A stretch of 64,000 nucleotides of DNA from assembly GCF_001954195.1 (NCBI RefSeq), contig NZ_MBES01000008.1, forward strand, positions 1 to 64,000, given 5' to 3'. The notes under the pieces were generated by a model. The model saw only the letters and a program-made list of their open reading frames with translations, did no database searches and was not told the origin of the DNA. The stretch's first letter is position 1. Every line of letters begins with the position of its first letter. Made by a program: the position numbers and the translations under genes. Below, piece after piece: positions 50,690 to 59,180 of this stretch. The DNA comes from Mycobacterium sp. IS-1264. GTDB taxonomy: Bacteria > Actinomycetota > Actinomycetes > Mycobacteriales > Mycobacteriaceae.

Positions 50690-51403
50690 CTATTGATGTT
50701 GCGATGCCTCACCCGAGACGTTGGCGGACGGAGTTCGACCGGCGCCGAAGAGTGCGAGTGCGCGGTCGGCGGCGTGGCGGTCGCCGCGGAGCGTTGCCCG
50801 CCCCTGCTCGAAGAGATCTTTAGGTTTGAGTTGACCTGACGCGATGCCCCCGAGGTCCGAAAGTGCCACGTTGAGGATGAAATCCGGCTTCCGCGGGCGC
50901 TTCTGGGTTATTTGGATGTCGCCGTCGTCGACGGTGATCCAGAACGTAATTTCGTTGTCCACGCAAAACTCGTAGCAGCCGTGAACTCCTGCGGCGGCTT
51001 CGGGATGGAAGGCGGACCGGATCGCGAAGAACAGCCAATCGGGCGAAAACGTGTCGGCCTTGGCTGGGTCCAGAAACATTGCGCCCCAGGCTGCCAACGG
51101 TTGAAGGGCACGGGCTAAGGCTTTTCCTCGCGCGGTGAGGCGATACACGACGCCGCCCCGGCCTTTGCCGCTGATCGCCCGCTCGATGATCCCGTCGTCC
51201 TCGAGGTTTTTCAGCCGCTCGGACAGCAGGCTGGTGCCCAAACCCGGCAAGCCGTCGAGGATCTCACCGAACCGGCGCGGGCGTATCGCCAGATCGCGCA
51301 CGATCAACAGCATCCAGCGCTCGCCCACCAGGTCGAGTGCCCGGGCAAGCCCGCAGTACTGGCTATAGCTGCGACGTGTCACCGATCCCACCTTACGGTC
51401 CAC
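50690..51403 (-). CDS. HxlR-family regulator with C-terminal SCP2-like domain
   Basis: A 237-residue protein. Residues about 12-105 are a HxlR winged helix (YCGLARALDLVGERWMLLIV, RRFGEILDGLPGLGTSLLSE, RLKNLEDDGIIERAI, GVVYRLTARGKAL). The rest resembles the sterol-carrier-like domain attached to many actinobacterial HxlR proteins. HxlR regulators often sense electrophiles or quinones through a cysteine near YCG. It is divergent from the gene at 51550 and precedes the tautomerase, its likely target. Confidence 0.83.
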   Translation of the reverse strand: MDRKVGSVTRRSYSQYCGLARALDLVGERWMLLIVRDLAIRPRRFGEILDGLPGLGTSLLSERLKNLEDDGIIERAISGKGRGGVVYRLTARGKALARALQPLAAWGAMFLDPAKADTFSPDWLFFAIRSAFHPEAAAGVHGCYEFCVDNEITFWITVDDGDIQITQKRPRKPDFILNVALSDLGGIASGQLKPKDLFEQGRATLRGDRHAADRALALFGAGRTPSANVSGEASQHQ

Positions 51404-51412
51404 ACGAGGACG

Positions 51413-51473
51413 ATACTACCGGAAATCCTTGATTACTTACAAATCATGTTGCATACTTCGGAAATAGGTAGCA
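51413..51473. promoter_or_regulatory. Candidate HxlR operator region
   Basis: Between the divergent starts, CTACC (51416-51420) faces GGTAG (51467-51471), and CGGAAAT occurs at 51420-51426 and 51459-51465. TACTT is also repeated inside the AT-rich core. HxlR proteins bind such paired elements; there is no direct evidence here. Confidence 0.35.
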
Positions 51474-51549
51474 TTCGGAGCGGCGGGTGGACCCTCGCGA
51501 GCTAGGAACCAGCCGGTGCTGCGAAGACGGCCGATCAGGAGGCACTCAA

Positions 51550-52194
51550 ATGTCCGTAATAGCCGACACACGAACCAACACATCCGAAGAAGAAGTCGAC
51601 GTCAGTCCGTCACCGGCGCCGGACGTCATCGCCGACCACGACCCCGGTCGAACCGCAGGCGCCGTGGCGCTACGGCCCATCACTTCGCGGAACGGCGTTA
51701 TCCCAGCTGTTGCCGCGACGAGGGCGGCGGTCAGGATTTCGCCGCTAGATCTCCGCCCGCCGCGGCACTATCCACCGCGCTTGGACTTCCTCGATCCGTC
51801 TGAGACCGGACGAACGATGGATCCAAGTTCCTGGCTACGGGGTGAAAAATCAGCGACGCCAGACGCAGAGGCAAATGTGTCTACTCGACGCGTGGTGATC
51901 GTCGCGGTTGGCCTTTTGTTGCTGATCGGCGGTCTGTTGGCGCTTCGCTCCCCGGTATTCCTCGGCGACTTCGACCAGTGGGGTTTCCAAATCAATTGCG
52001 GCAGCGGGCTTCACAGCGCACTCAGCCAGGCCACGACCGCGGACTCGACCGGAACCCATTTCGTCGATCGATGCGGCAGTGCCCTAGCGGTGCGTCGCGC
52101 CTGGGGTATCCCTCTAGCGGTGGCTGGCGGACTATTCCTTACCGCACTGCTGGTTAGCCCGTCGCGCGGCCGTTCAGCGAAGGACCTTCCCTAG
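51550..52194 (+). CDS. Two-helix membrane protein of unknown function
   Basis: A 214-residue protein from an ATG with AGGAGG 7 bases upstream. The first 110 residues are polar and probably disordered. A helix (VVIVAVGLLLLIGGLLALRS), a loop of about 50 residues with two cysteines (INCGSGLHSAL, VDRCGSALAVRRAW) and a second helix (IPLAVAGGLFLTALLVSP) follow. The loop would be outside, with a likely disulfide. The layout recalls mycobacterial small integral membrane proteins, but I cannot name a family. Confidence 0.7.
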   Translation: MSVIADTRTNTSEEEVDVSPSPAPDVIADHDPGRTAGAVALRPITSRNGVIPAVAATRAAVRISPLDLRPPRHYPPRLDFLDPSETGRTMDPSSWLRGEKSATPDAEANVSTRRVVIVAVGLLLLIGGLLALRSPVFLGDFDQWGFQINCGSGLHSALSQATTADSTGTHFVDRCGSALAVRRAWGIPLAVAGGLFLTALLVSPSRGRSAKDLP

Positions 52195-52285
52195 CGGTCG
52201 CAGTCACTTCACCGAAATCCCGTGGATAGACCTTCTACAAGCGCAAACTGGCTTGGTATCTATCGCCAAAAAGGCCAATTTTTAT

Positions 52286-52329
52286 TGACTTAGACGAAAG
52301 TAAAATAATTTAATGACTTAGACGAAAGT
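52286..52329 (+). repeat. Direct repeat in an AT-rich patch
   Basis: TGACTTAGACGAAAGT occurs at 52286-52301 and 52314-52329 (period 28). It sits within about 120 bp (52255-52375) that is far richer in A/T than the surrounding genome, with TTTTTA and TAATAAGAAAA runs. No gene is visible in it. Confidence 0.7.
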
Positions 52330-52392
52330 TTAATAAGAAAATGATCGGTAAAACCCGGTTTCATAATTAGAAATTGCGGGTACTGGACCGCG

Positions 52393-52806
52393 GTGTCACG
52401 CAATTCGGGGGTAACAACAGATCGAACCAGGCTTCATCGCGATGCTGCGCGCGGGGTGGCTGCCGGGGACGGCGGTCGCGCGTCTGTTGCGCACACAAAC
52501 AAGTACGTCGCTGCGGCGGCCGGCGTAGCCATCGCCGGCCCGTTCATCGCATCGGTTGTGCTGGGGGCGCCGGGTGCTCACGCTGACCTGGGCATGGGCG
52601 GGGACGGCTTCCTTCGTTGCATAGACAGCGCGGGGGTTCCGCCGAAGCAGAACGCAGATGACTGGACGCCCACGATCAACGTTATTGAGTTCAATCTCAA
52701 TGGCGCTTTATCCCCTACCGAAGTAGCCCAGAGATTAACGGCTATGGGAGTCAAGCCGCACGACGCCACTGCAGAAGTGCAGTGCGTTATGACCAACCTT
52801 TGGTGA
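52393..52806 (+). CDS. Small secreted protein (DUF732-like)
   Basis: About 137 residues. A polar lead of about 35 residues precedes a signal peptide (YVAAAAGVAIAGPFIASVVL, cleavage after AHA near residue 64), then a mature domain of about 75 residues with two cysteines (FLRCIDSAGVPP and VQCVMTNLW). Layout and size resemble the mycobacterial DUF732 secreted proteins, but the match is weak. The true start may be nearer the signal peptide. It follows the AT-rich patch. Confidence 0.55.
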   Translation: MSRNSGVTTDRTRLHRDAARGVAAGDGGRASVAHTNKYVAAAAGVAIAGPFIASVVLGAPGAHADLGMGGDGFLRCIDSAGVPPKQNADDWTPTINVIEFNLNGALSPTEVAQRLTAMGVKPHDATAEVQCVMTNLW

Positions 52807-52813
52807 CCCGGGA

Positions 52814-53191
52814 TCATCGCAGCTTCTGCGCGAATTCGATGATGTTGCCGTCCGGGTCGGCGATGTGCAGCGTCCTTTCACGCCATGGCCGGTCCATCGG
52901 TCCGGTCAGGATCTCCACGCCGAGGCCTTTCAAACGCTCCGCTTCTTGGTCTACGTCGTCGATCAGGAAGCCGATCTCGCCGCACGGCGGGTTCCCTCCC
53001 TCGCGGCCGATGAGCTCCGGAAGCTTAGACCGCTCCAAAAGCGAGAACTTGGTGTTCGCCATCTCGAACTCGACGTAGCCGTCGCCCTCGATCCGTGTCT
53101 TGAGCCCTATCACGTCGCGGTAGAACAGCACCGATCGCCTGAGCGATTCGACATATTGGATGACATAGTCCACGCGAGGCATGACATCCAC
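52814..53191 (-). CDS. VOC-family (glyoxalase-like) protein
   Basis: A 125-residue single VOC module: DYVIQYVESLRRSVLFYRDV, YVEFEMANTKFSLLERS, EIGFLIDDVDQEAERLKGLG, and the end RTLHIADPDGNIIEFAQKL with the metal-binding glutamate. Such proteins act on dicarbonyls, diols or antibiotics; the specificity is unknown. It stands alone. Confidence 0.85.
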   Translation of the reverse strand: MDVMPRVDYVIQYVESLRRSVLFYRDVIGLKTRIEGDGYVEFEMANTKFSLLERSKLPELIGREGGNPPCGEIGFLIDDVDQEAERLKGLGVEILTGPMDRPWRERTLHIADPDGNIIEFAQKLR

Positions 53192-53263
53192 AGTATCGGC
53201 CTCCTAAGCGCACAGAGATCCTGCGCCGCAACCGGTTTCGCCTAGCTCGCGCCGCTCATCAGT

Positions 53264-53692
53264 TCACTCGGCGCGGCCGGTTTCGCCCACGTCGTGGCGC
53301 ACCACCCGCAGCTCACCGTTCGGTAAGCAGGCAGCGTAACCGTGGTACTTGCCATAAAGCTCCCACGAAGTGACGTGTTCATTGGGCGGCACATCGATCT
53401 TATGACCATCGGCGAACTCGAGATGGAGATCTCCGGTGTCGTACCAGACGGCACCCGTGCATTTTTCCCCGGCGAAATCGAAGAGCGGACGCACCTGGTC
53501 CGCCGGGTGGTTCGGGTCGATTGCAACCACTTCTACGGGAGAGGATTCGATGGCTGGCAGCGTCAGACGCATCGGTACGGTGATCACAAGCTCGTTGTAA
53601 TCCTCGAAATTCAGCACCAGACCGTCGCGGAACATAATCCGCTGTACCGCACAGCCCTCAAGCCACTGCTCGATTGTTTTCTGTTCGGTCAT
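53264..53692 (-). CDS. Conserved hypothetical protein (DUF6188-like)
   Basis: A 142-residue soluble protein: TIEQWLEGCAVQRIMFRDGL, LVLNFEDYNELVITVPMRLT, LHLEFADGHKIDVPPNEHVT and SWELYGKYHGYAACLPNGEL. The alternating strands and the ending WELYGKYHGYAACLPNGE are what I recall of the DUF6188 family in mycobacteria, whose role is unknown. The internal ATG (MTEQ) at 53692 is preferred. Confidence 0.65.
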   Translation of the reverse strand: MTEQKTIEQWLEGCAVQRIMFRDGLVLNFEDYNELVITVPMRLTLPAIESSPVEVVAIDPNHPADQVRPLFDFAGEKCTGAVWYDTGDLHLEFADGHKIDVPPNEHVTSWELYGKYHGYAACLPNGELRVVRHDVGETGRAE

Positions 53693-53796
53693 ACATTCCA
53701 CTCTGGCCTCAAATTGTCACATGCACAAGCGTGTATGTCATATGCGAACTGCCGAAATGCGGCGGGCGGAGCGGACGCGAAAGATTCTGATGATTG

Positions 53797-54750
53797 CTAG
53801 TTGCGCCAGGCTTGTTGTGCCACCCGACGGAAGTTCCCGCCAAGGACGGCTTGCAGGTCGGCAACGGTCCATCCGCGCTGGCGCAGGTGTCCCTCCAGCC
53901 CCAGGAAGGTTTCGGGCGGCATCCATTGAATTGGGCCCCAACTCGTATAGCTGTCGTCGAACAAGTGCGGGTTGCGTGCGAGTTCCTCGTTGAAATCGGC
54001 GAAATCGAACGAGAAGTCGGTGCTGACACCGACGTGATCAATGCCGATCAATTCAATGACGTATTCGAGATGTCGTGTCATTGCCTCGAGAGTCGGCGTG
54101 TTGGGCCCAAGAAATATGCCGACCCCGGTGATTCCGACGACACCGCCGGTGGCCGCACACGCGCGAGCTTGATCGTCGGAGATATTGCGCGGGTGATCCC
54201 AGATCGCCCGCATGCAGGAATGGCTGTAGATCACCGGGCCCCGAGACACCTCGCACATGTCGAGTCCGGTGCGGGTGCTGCAGTGCGATCCGTCCGGAAC
54301 GATTCCGGCGCCGTTCATCTCGGAAACGAGGGAGCGGCCCCACGCGGTCAGGCCGCCGTCGACGCCGTCCAAACACCCACTGCCGGCGCGGTTGGCGTGG
54401 TTGTAAGTGGGTAGCAGCGTGCGCACCCCGAGATTGACCAAAGTGGCCAGGTTGTCGAGGTCCCCGTCGAGCGGAGCGCTGTCTTCGAGGTCGAACACAA
54501 CCGCGATGCGACCGCTACCGGCGATCGCGTCGACCTCCCGGACGCTGCCCGCCAACTCCAGACCTGGATGCAGTTTGACCGCGCCGCGATAGTGGCGCAA
54601 CAACGCGGTCGTGTCGTCGAGACTGTGCGGCGCATATCCGGCGTTGACCGATACGAGCGCTCCCCCGGCGCGCCGGTATCGGCCCAGCAGGTCGATGTCG
54701 GCATCGGTCTGCAGCGGCAGACAGGTGTGCTGCTCCCACAACAAGGTCAT
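53797..54750 (-). CDS. Membrane dipeptidase-family (M19) metallohydrolase
   Basis: A 317-residue TIM-barrel peptidase: MTLLWEQHTCLPLQTDADID, AVVFDLEDSAPL (bridging Glu), VRTLLPTYNHANRAGSGCLD, GIVPDGSHCSTRTGLD, VIYSHSCMRAI and IDHVGVSTDFSFDFADF. Zinc-ligand histidines are present except that the first HxD motif of the canonical enzymes is reduced to a lone His, as in the short actinobacterial branch. It would cleave dipeptides or beta-lactam-like amides. The long upstream frame to 55035 is discarded because homology begins at MTLLWEQ. Confidence 0.83.
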   Translation of the reverse strand: MTLLWEQHTCLPLQTDADIDLLGRYRRAGGALVSVNAGYAPHSLDDTTALLRHYRGAVKLHPGLELAGSVREVDAIAGSGRIAVVFDLEDSAPLDGDLDNLATLVNLGVRTLLPTYNHANRAGSGCLDGVDGGLTAWGRSLVSEMNGAGIVPDGSHCSTRTGLDMCEVSRGPVIYSHSCMRAIWDHPRNISDDQARACAATGGVVGITGVGIFLGPNTPTLEAMTRHLEYVIELIGIDHVGVSTDFSFDFADFNEELARNPHLFDDSYTSWGPIQWMPPETFLGLEGHLRQRGWTVADLQAVLGGNFRRVAQQAWRN

Positions 54751-55246
54751 CAATATCGATATTGCACCAGCTTCTCGCTCCGAGGTGGATATCACCCGCG
54801 TGACCTGCGACGGACCCGATCGGGACCTCCGGTTAGACGAGTCCGCCAACAACGGCGACGCGAGGTGAGTATGCGTAATGACTTGCAGCCCAACCGATCC
54901 GACTCGGACAGGCCGAGACTGCCTCGCCCGACACCACGCTCTCGCTACGGCGCCGCCGACGCGCCGGAATCGATACTCTTGTCGAAGGCGCTGTCTAGCC
55001 TCCAAACACCTCGCTGAGCAGTGGAAAGCCCGCATTCGGAAGGGTCAGCCCGGCTTCGCCGGCTGGCTCGTGTGTTTGTCTTCCGTCAGGGGTGGTAATG
55101 CCCCAAACGGGTGAGCGTGTTGGCCGGCCTACGCGCACACCTAGGTCCCGTCGGTTCAGCCCGAGAGCCGACGGGTCCGCATTTGAACTCCTGAGCGCCT
55201 CGCATACGGCCGTTCGGCCGCGCCATTCAGGAGTAGCGTGCGGCAT
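54751..55246. other. Intergenic boundary between accessory and conserved blocks
   Basis: 496 bp between the divergent dipeptidase and thiolase genes. A short plus-strand ORF (54867-55017, MRNDLQPNRSDSDRPRLPRP at its start) has no clear family. There are several strong hairpins: a 19-nt one around 55050-55068 (GGC-TTC-GCC), CCCGTCGG/CCGACGGG at 55147-55175 and CGGCC/GGCCG near 55207. Some may terminate transcripts entering from either side. Confidence 0.4.
55144..55178. terminator. Strong hairpin before the thiolase gene
   Basis: CCCGTCGG (55147-55154) pairs with CCGACGGG (55168-55175) around 13 nt, extended by GG/CC past one mismatch. It stands about 70 bp upstream of the thiolase start. It may be a terminator or a leader structure. 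Confidence 0.35.
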
Positions 55247-56473
55247 ATGGATGGCTGGGCAGGCGTGTGGATTCTCGGCGGTTACCAAAGCGATTTCGCC
55301 CGCAACCTCTCCAAAGAAAACCGCGATTTCGCGGCATTGACCGCCGAGGTCGTCGAAGGCGCCCTCGCCTCGGCCAAGCTGGACGCCGCCGACATCGGAG
55401 TGGTCCACGTCGGAAATGCCTTCGGCGAGATGTTCGCCGGCCAGGGCCACCTCGGCGCGATGCCGGCCACGGTCTGCGACGACCTCTGGGACACACCGGC
55501 CACTCGGCACGAGGCCGCGTGCGCGTCCGGCAGCGTGGCGGCGTTGGCGGCGATGGCCGATCTGCGCTCGGGCTCCTACGACAGCGCGCTCGTGGTGGGG
55601 ATCGAGCTGGAAAAGACCGTGCCCGGCGACACCGCCGCTAAGCATCTGGGCGCCGCCGCATGGACCGGACACGAGGGCGCCGGCGCGCGCTACCTGTGGC
55701 CGTCGATGTTCGCGCAGATCGCCGACGAATACGACCGGCGCTACGGCCTGGACGAGACCCATTTGCGGGCTATCGCCCAACTGAACTTCGCCAACGCCCG
55801 CCGCAACCCCAACGCCCAGACCCGCGGCTGGACGGTCCCCGACCCCATCACCGACGACGACGCGACCAACCCGATCACCGAGGGCCGGCTACGGCGCTTC
55901 GACTGCAGCCAGATGACCGACGGCGGCGCGGGAGTGGTTCTGGTCAACGATGCCTACCTGCGCGATCATCCGGATGCGAGCCCGATCGGCCGCATCGACG
56001 GCTGGGGACATCGCACCGTCGGCCTCGGCCTGCGACAAAAACTTGACCGCGCCGCAGACGATCCGTACGTGCTGCCGCATGTGCGGGCCGCGGTGCTCGA
56101 CGCGTTGCGTCGCGCCCGGGTAACGCTCGACGACCTCGACGGGATCGAGGTCCACGACTGCTTCACCCCCAGCGAGTACCTGGCCATCGACCACATCGGG
56201 CTGACCGGCCCGGGCGAATCATGGAAGGCCATCGAAAACGGCGAGATCGAGATCGGCGGCCGGCTGCCGATCAACCCCAGCGGGGGTCTGATCGGCGGCG
56301 GACACCCGGTCGGGGCTTCCGGTGTGCGGATGCTGCTGGACGCGGCCAAACAAGTCAGCGGCACGGCCGGCGACTACCAGGTCGAGGACGCGAAAACCTT
56401 TGGCACCCTGAACTTCGGCGGCAGCACCGCCACCACGGTCAGTTTTGTTGTCAGCACCACCGAAGGCTCGTGA
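55247..56473 (+). CDS. Thiolase-family acetyl-CoA acetyltransferase (Rv0914c-like)
   Basis: A 408-residue thiolase. The acyl-accepting cysteine is in RHEAACASGSVAALAAM (Cys92), followed by GVVLVNDAYL, VHDCFTPSEYLAIDHIG and the C-terminal NPSGGLIGGGHPVGASGVRM with catalytic His. It would condense or cleave acyl-CoA chains. The order thiolase, carotenoid oxygenase, glyoxalase matches my recollection of M. tuberculosis Rv0914c-Rv0913c and neighbours. One base separates it from the next gene. Confidence 0.88.
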   Translation: MDGWAGVWILGGYQSDFARNLSKENRDFAALTAEVVEGALASAKLDAADIGVVHVGNAFGEMFAGQGHLGAMPATVCDDLWDTPATRHEAACASGSVAALAAMADLRSGSYDSALVVGIELEKTVPGDTAAKHLGAAAWTGHEGAGARYLWPSMFAQIADEYDRRYGLDETHLRAIAQLNFANARRNPNAQTRGWTVPDPITDDDATNPITEGRLRRFDCSQMTDGGAGVVLVNDAYLRDHPDASPIGRIDGWGHRTVGLGLRQKLDRAADDPYVLPHVRAAVLDALRRARVTLDDLDGIEVHDCFTPSEYLAIDHIGLTGPGESWKAIENGEIEIGGRLPINPSGGLIGGGHPVGASGVRMLLDAAKQVSGTAGDYQVEDAKTFGTLNFGGSTATTVSFVVSTTEGS

Positions 56474-56474
56474 C

Positions 56475-57989
56475 ATGGACGTTGAGATCGTCGGCAAGTT
56501 CCTGTCCACCCTGCCCGAGGACGACGACCACCCGTACCGAACGGGGCCGTGGCGTCCGCAGACCACCGAGTGGGACGCCGACGACCTCGCGCCCGTAGCG
56601 GGTGAGATCCCGGCCGACCTGGACGGCGTCTACCTCCGCAACACCGAGAACCCGCTGCACCCGGCGTTGAAGACCTACCATCCGTTCGACGGCGACGGCA
56701 TGCTGCACGTGGTCGGTTTCCGCGACGGAAAAGCGTTCTACCGCAATCGCTTTGTGCGGACCGACGGATTCCTGGCCGAGAACGAAGCCGGTGAGCCGCT
56801 GTGGCCGGGGCTGGCCGAGCCGGTGCAATTGACCAAGCGGGAAGACGGCTGGGGCGCGCGCACCCGGATGAAGGACGCGTCGAGCACCGACGTCATCGTG
56901 CACCGAGGTATCGCGCTGACCAGCTTCTACCAGTGCGGCGACCTCTACCGGATCGACCCGTACTCGGCCAATACCCTCGGCAAGGAAACCTGGAACGGGC
57001 GCTTCCCGGTCGACTGGGGTGTCTCGGCGCATCCGAAGGTCGACCACAGGACGGGCGAACTGTTGTTCTTCAACTACAGCAAGCAGGAGCCGTACATGCA
57101 CTACGGCGTCGTCGACCAGAACAACGAGCTGGCCCACTATGTCGACATCCCGCTACCCGGGCCGCGGCTGCCGCACGATATGGCGTTCACCGAAAACTAC
57201 GCGATCCTCAACGATTTCCCGTTGTTCTGGGATCCGCGCCTGCTCGAACACGACGTGCACCTGCCGCGCTTCTACCCCGACATTCCGTCGCGCTTCGCGG
57301 TGATCCCGCGCCGCGGCGGTACCGACGACATCCGATGGTTCGAGGCGGACCCGACGTTCGTGCTGCACTTCACGAACGCCTACGAGGATGGCGACGAGAT
57401 CGTGCTCGACGGCTTCTTCGAAGGCGATCCTCAGCCGATCGACACCGGTGGAACCAAGTGGGAGAAGCTCTTTCGCTTCCTGGCGCTGGATCGCCTGCAG
57501 GCCCGGCTGCACCGCTGGCGCTTCAACTTGGTCACCGGGGAGGTCAAAGAAGAGCGGCTGTCGGAGTCCATCACCGAATTCGGCACGATCAACCCCGCCT
57601 ACGCCGCCACGGGCTACCGCTACACCTACGCTGCCACCGGCAAGCCGGGCTGGTTCCTGTTCGACGGGCTGGTCAAACACGACGTGCGCACCGGCGGCCA
57701 GGAGGGATTTTCGTTCGGCGACGGTGTTTACGGCAGCGAGACCGCGATGGCGCCGCGGGTGGGATCTATTAGCGAGGACGACGGCTATCTGATCACTCTC
57801 ACCACCGATATGAACGCCGACGCCTCCTACTGCGTGATCTTCGACGCCGCTAGGATCGGCGACGGGCCCGTGTGCAAACTTCAACTGCCCGAACGCATTT
57901 CCAGCGGCACGCATTCGACGTGGGCGCCCGGCGAACAGCTGCGGCGCTGGGACAACGCGGAGTCGGCGGCCGCCGCCATCGGGCTATGA
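56475..57989 (+). CDS. Carotenoid cleavage oxygenase (Rv0913c-like)
   Basis: A 504-residue RPE65/CCD family protein: PADLDGVYLRNTENPLHP, YHPFDGDGMLHVVGFRDGKA, WGVSAHPKVDHRTGELLFF, LPHDMAFTENYAILNDFPLF, HFTNAYEDGDEIVLDGFF, and near the end GTHSTWAPGEQL. The four iron-ligand histidines are visible in AHPK, PHDM, LHFTNAY and GTHST contexts. It cleaves double bonds of carotenoids or stilbene-like compounds with O2. The start at 56475 follows the thiolase stop directly. Confidence 0.88.
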   Translation: MDVEIVGKFLSTLPEDDDHPYRTGPWRPQTTEWDADDLAPVAGEIPADLDGVYLRNTENPLHPALKTYHPFDGDGMLHVVGFRDGKAFYRNRFVRTDGFLAENEAGEPLWPGLAEPVQLTKREDGWGARTRMKDASSTDVIVHRGIALTSFYQCGDLYRIDPYSANTLGKETWNGRFPVDWGVSAHPKVDHRTGELLFFNYSKQEPYMHYGVVDQNNELAHYVDIPLPGPRLPHDMAFTENYAILNDFPLFWDPRLLEHDVHLPRFYPDIPSRFAVIPRRGGTDDIRWFEADPTFVLHFTNAYEDGDEIVLDGFFEGDPQPIDTGGTKWEKLFRFLALDRLQARLHRWRFNLVTGEVKEERLSESITEFGTINPAYAATGYRYTYAATGKPGWFLFDGLVKHDVRTGGQEGFSFGDGVYGSETAMAPRVGSISEDDGYLITLTTDMNADASYCVIFDAARIGDGPVCKLQLPERISSGTHSTWAPGEQLRRWDNAESAAAAIGL

Positions 57990-58459
57990 AGCACCGCCGG
58001 ACGACGCACTGGCCACTGGAATTGGCGTCGATCGGCGCCCTTCGCTTCGCCCGGCGTTCGTCGAACTTCGAAGAGACTGTGCGGTTTTACCGCGAACTGG
58101 TCGGGCTGCCGCTTTACGAGACGTTCGAGGCCAGCTACGGCAGCAGCGGCGCGATCTTCGGCTTGCCCAGCTGGAACCTGACGATGGAAATCGTCGAGGC
58201 GGACGAGGAAGTCGCGGTGGACCGTCACGAGCAGCTGTGCCTGTACTTCCCGGACAAGCACGCCCAGCGCGCCGCGATCGCGCGCTTGCAGCAGGCGGGG
58301 CAGGAGCCCGTCGAGCAGCATCCCTACTGGGAGGCGACGGGGGCGGTCACCTACCGCGACCCGGACGGCCGCGAAGTCGTGTTCGCGCCCTTCGTGTTCG
58401 GCGTCAACGAACCCGACGGCAGCTCCGCCTCAGGCAAGCACGAGTTCCCGCCCGCCTGA
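57986..58459 (+). CDS. VOC-family glyoxalase-like protein
   Basis: A 157-residue VOC protein: SIGALRFARRSSNFEETVRF, YRELVGLPLYETFEASYGSS, LCLYFPDKHAQRAAIARLQQ and VTYRDPDGREVVFAPFVFG. The start overlaps the oxygenase stop (ATGA), so the two are coupled; it may process the oxygenase's aldehyde product. The function is inferred from the fold only. Confidence 0.83.
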   Translation: MKHRRTTHWPLELASIGALRFARRSSNFEETVRFYRELVGLPLYETFEASYGSSGAIFGLPSWNLTMEIVEADEEVAVDRHEQLCLYFPDKHAQRAAIARLQQAGQEPVEQHPYWEATGAVTYRDPDGREVVFAPFVFGVNEPDGSSASGKHEFPPA

Positions 58460-58462
58460 GCT

Positions 58463-58897
58463 TCAGCGGGGAGGCCGACCGGACGCGAGCGCGGCGATCA
58501 CCGAGAAAAGCGAGCAGACCACCGCACAACCCCCGCCGACCGCACCCACGTAAAGCCCGTAGTCGGCGGACACCGGCGGATTGACGTTGAGCTTGTAGTA
58601 CCACACCGTCAACGCCAACAGCAGCAGCGAAATAACCAGCGCCGCAATCGAAGCGACCCGCACCGACAGCCCCCGGCCCACCATCGCCCCGGCGACCAAC
58701 AGCGTCGAGGACAGCAACACGATGAGCTGCCCCGCCCCGAACCCCCGCGGGAGTTCCAGGTTGCCGTGGGTGCCCCCGATCGCGTTGGCCCAGCCGCCGC
58801 CGTTGACCGCCGTCGTCAGCCACGGCATCCACGCGCTGGCCGAAACCAACAAGGCGAAAAACGCCACCAGCCAACCGGGGTGCAGGCGGCGAGTCAT
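58463..58897 (-). CDS. Four-helix membrane protein (Rv0912-like)
   Basis: A 144-residue membrane protein with four hydrophobic segments: GWLVAFFALLVSASAWMPWL, GAGQLIVLLSSTLLVAGAMV, VASIAALVISLLLLALTVWY and VGAVGGGCAVVCSLFSVIAA. The order beside the glyoxalase and oxygenase genes matches Rv0912 as I remember it. The function is unknown. The ATG at 58897 was chosen; the longer frame is not homologous. Confidence 0.78.
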   Translation of the reverse strand: MTRRLHPGWLVAFFALLVSASAWMPWLTTAVNGGGWANAIGGTHGNLELPRGFGAGQLIVLLSSTLLVAGAMVGRGLSVRVASIAALVISLLLLALTVWYYKLNVNPPVSADYGLYVGAVGGGCAVVCSLFSVIAALASGRPPR

Positions 58898-59026
58898 GGT
58901 TTCGACAGTAGTAGGAGCTCGAACCAGTCGTCGCTCGCCACGCGGCGTATGAGGATCGCGGCTACGAATGCACTTGCCGCACAACCCGACACCTGAGTCA
59001 CACCCGTCACTTCCCTCCCCCGGACT

Positions 59027-59141
59027 GGGGACAGGCGTTTTGCCCGCCTCCCAGCGACAATGCCGATACGCGGCAGTGTACTGGCCTTTCGCCCCGGGGG
59101 TGGGGCTGTCGCTCAGAGGCGGGCAAAACCCCTGGTTCCCC
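59027..59141. repeat. Long inverted-repeat element (115 bp)
   Basis: GGGGACAGG then CGTTTTGCCCGCCTC (59027-59050) pairs with GAGGCGGGCAAAACC then CCTGGTTCCCC (59116-59141), with one mismatch and small bulges. Inside, AGCGACA (59053-59059) pairs with TGTCGCT (59107-59113). The total stem is about 30 bp with a loop of about 47 nt. It lies in the 283-bp gap between two minus-strand genes. It could be a MITE-like insertion, a terminator or a structured RNA. Confidence 0.65.
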
Positions 59142-59180
59142 TTCGGCCGTGACCCATGGGGCGGATGTTCTTCAGACCTG

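Noticed and set aside
54995..55780. Long minus-strand ORF of 261 residues over the thiolase start
   Set aside because: It is an antisense shadow of the thiolase, whose cysteine and histidine motifs are clear; the antisense protein has no family character.
56451..57914. Long minus-strand ORFs over the carotenoid oxygenase
   Set aside because: Antisense shadows caused by GC-rich codon bias; the plus strand encodes a full oxygenase with its iron ligands.
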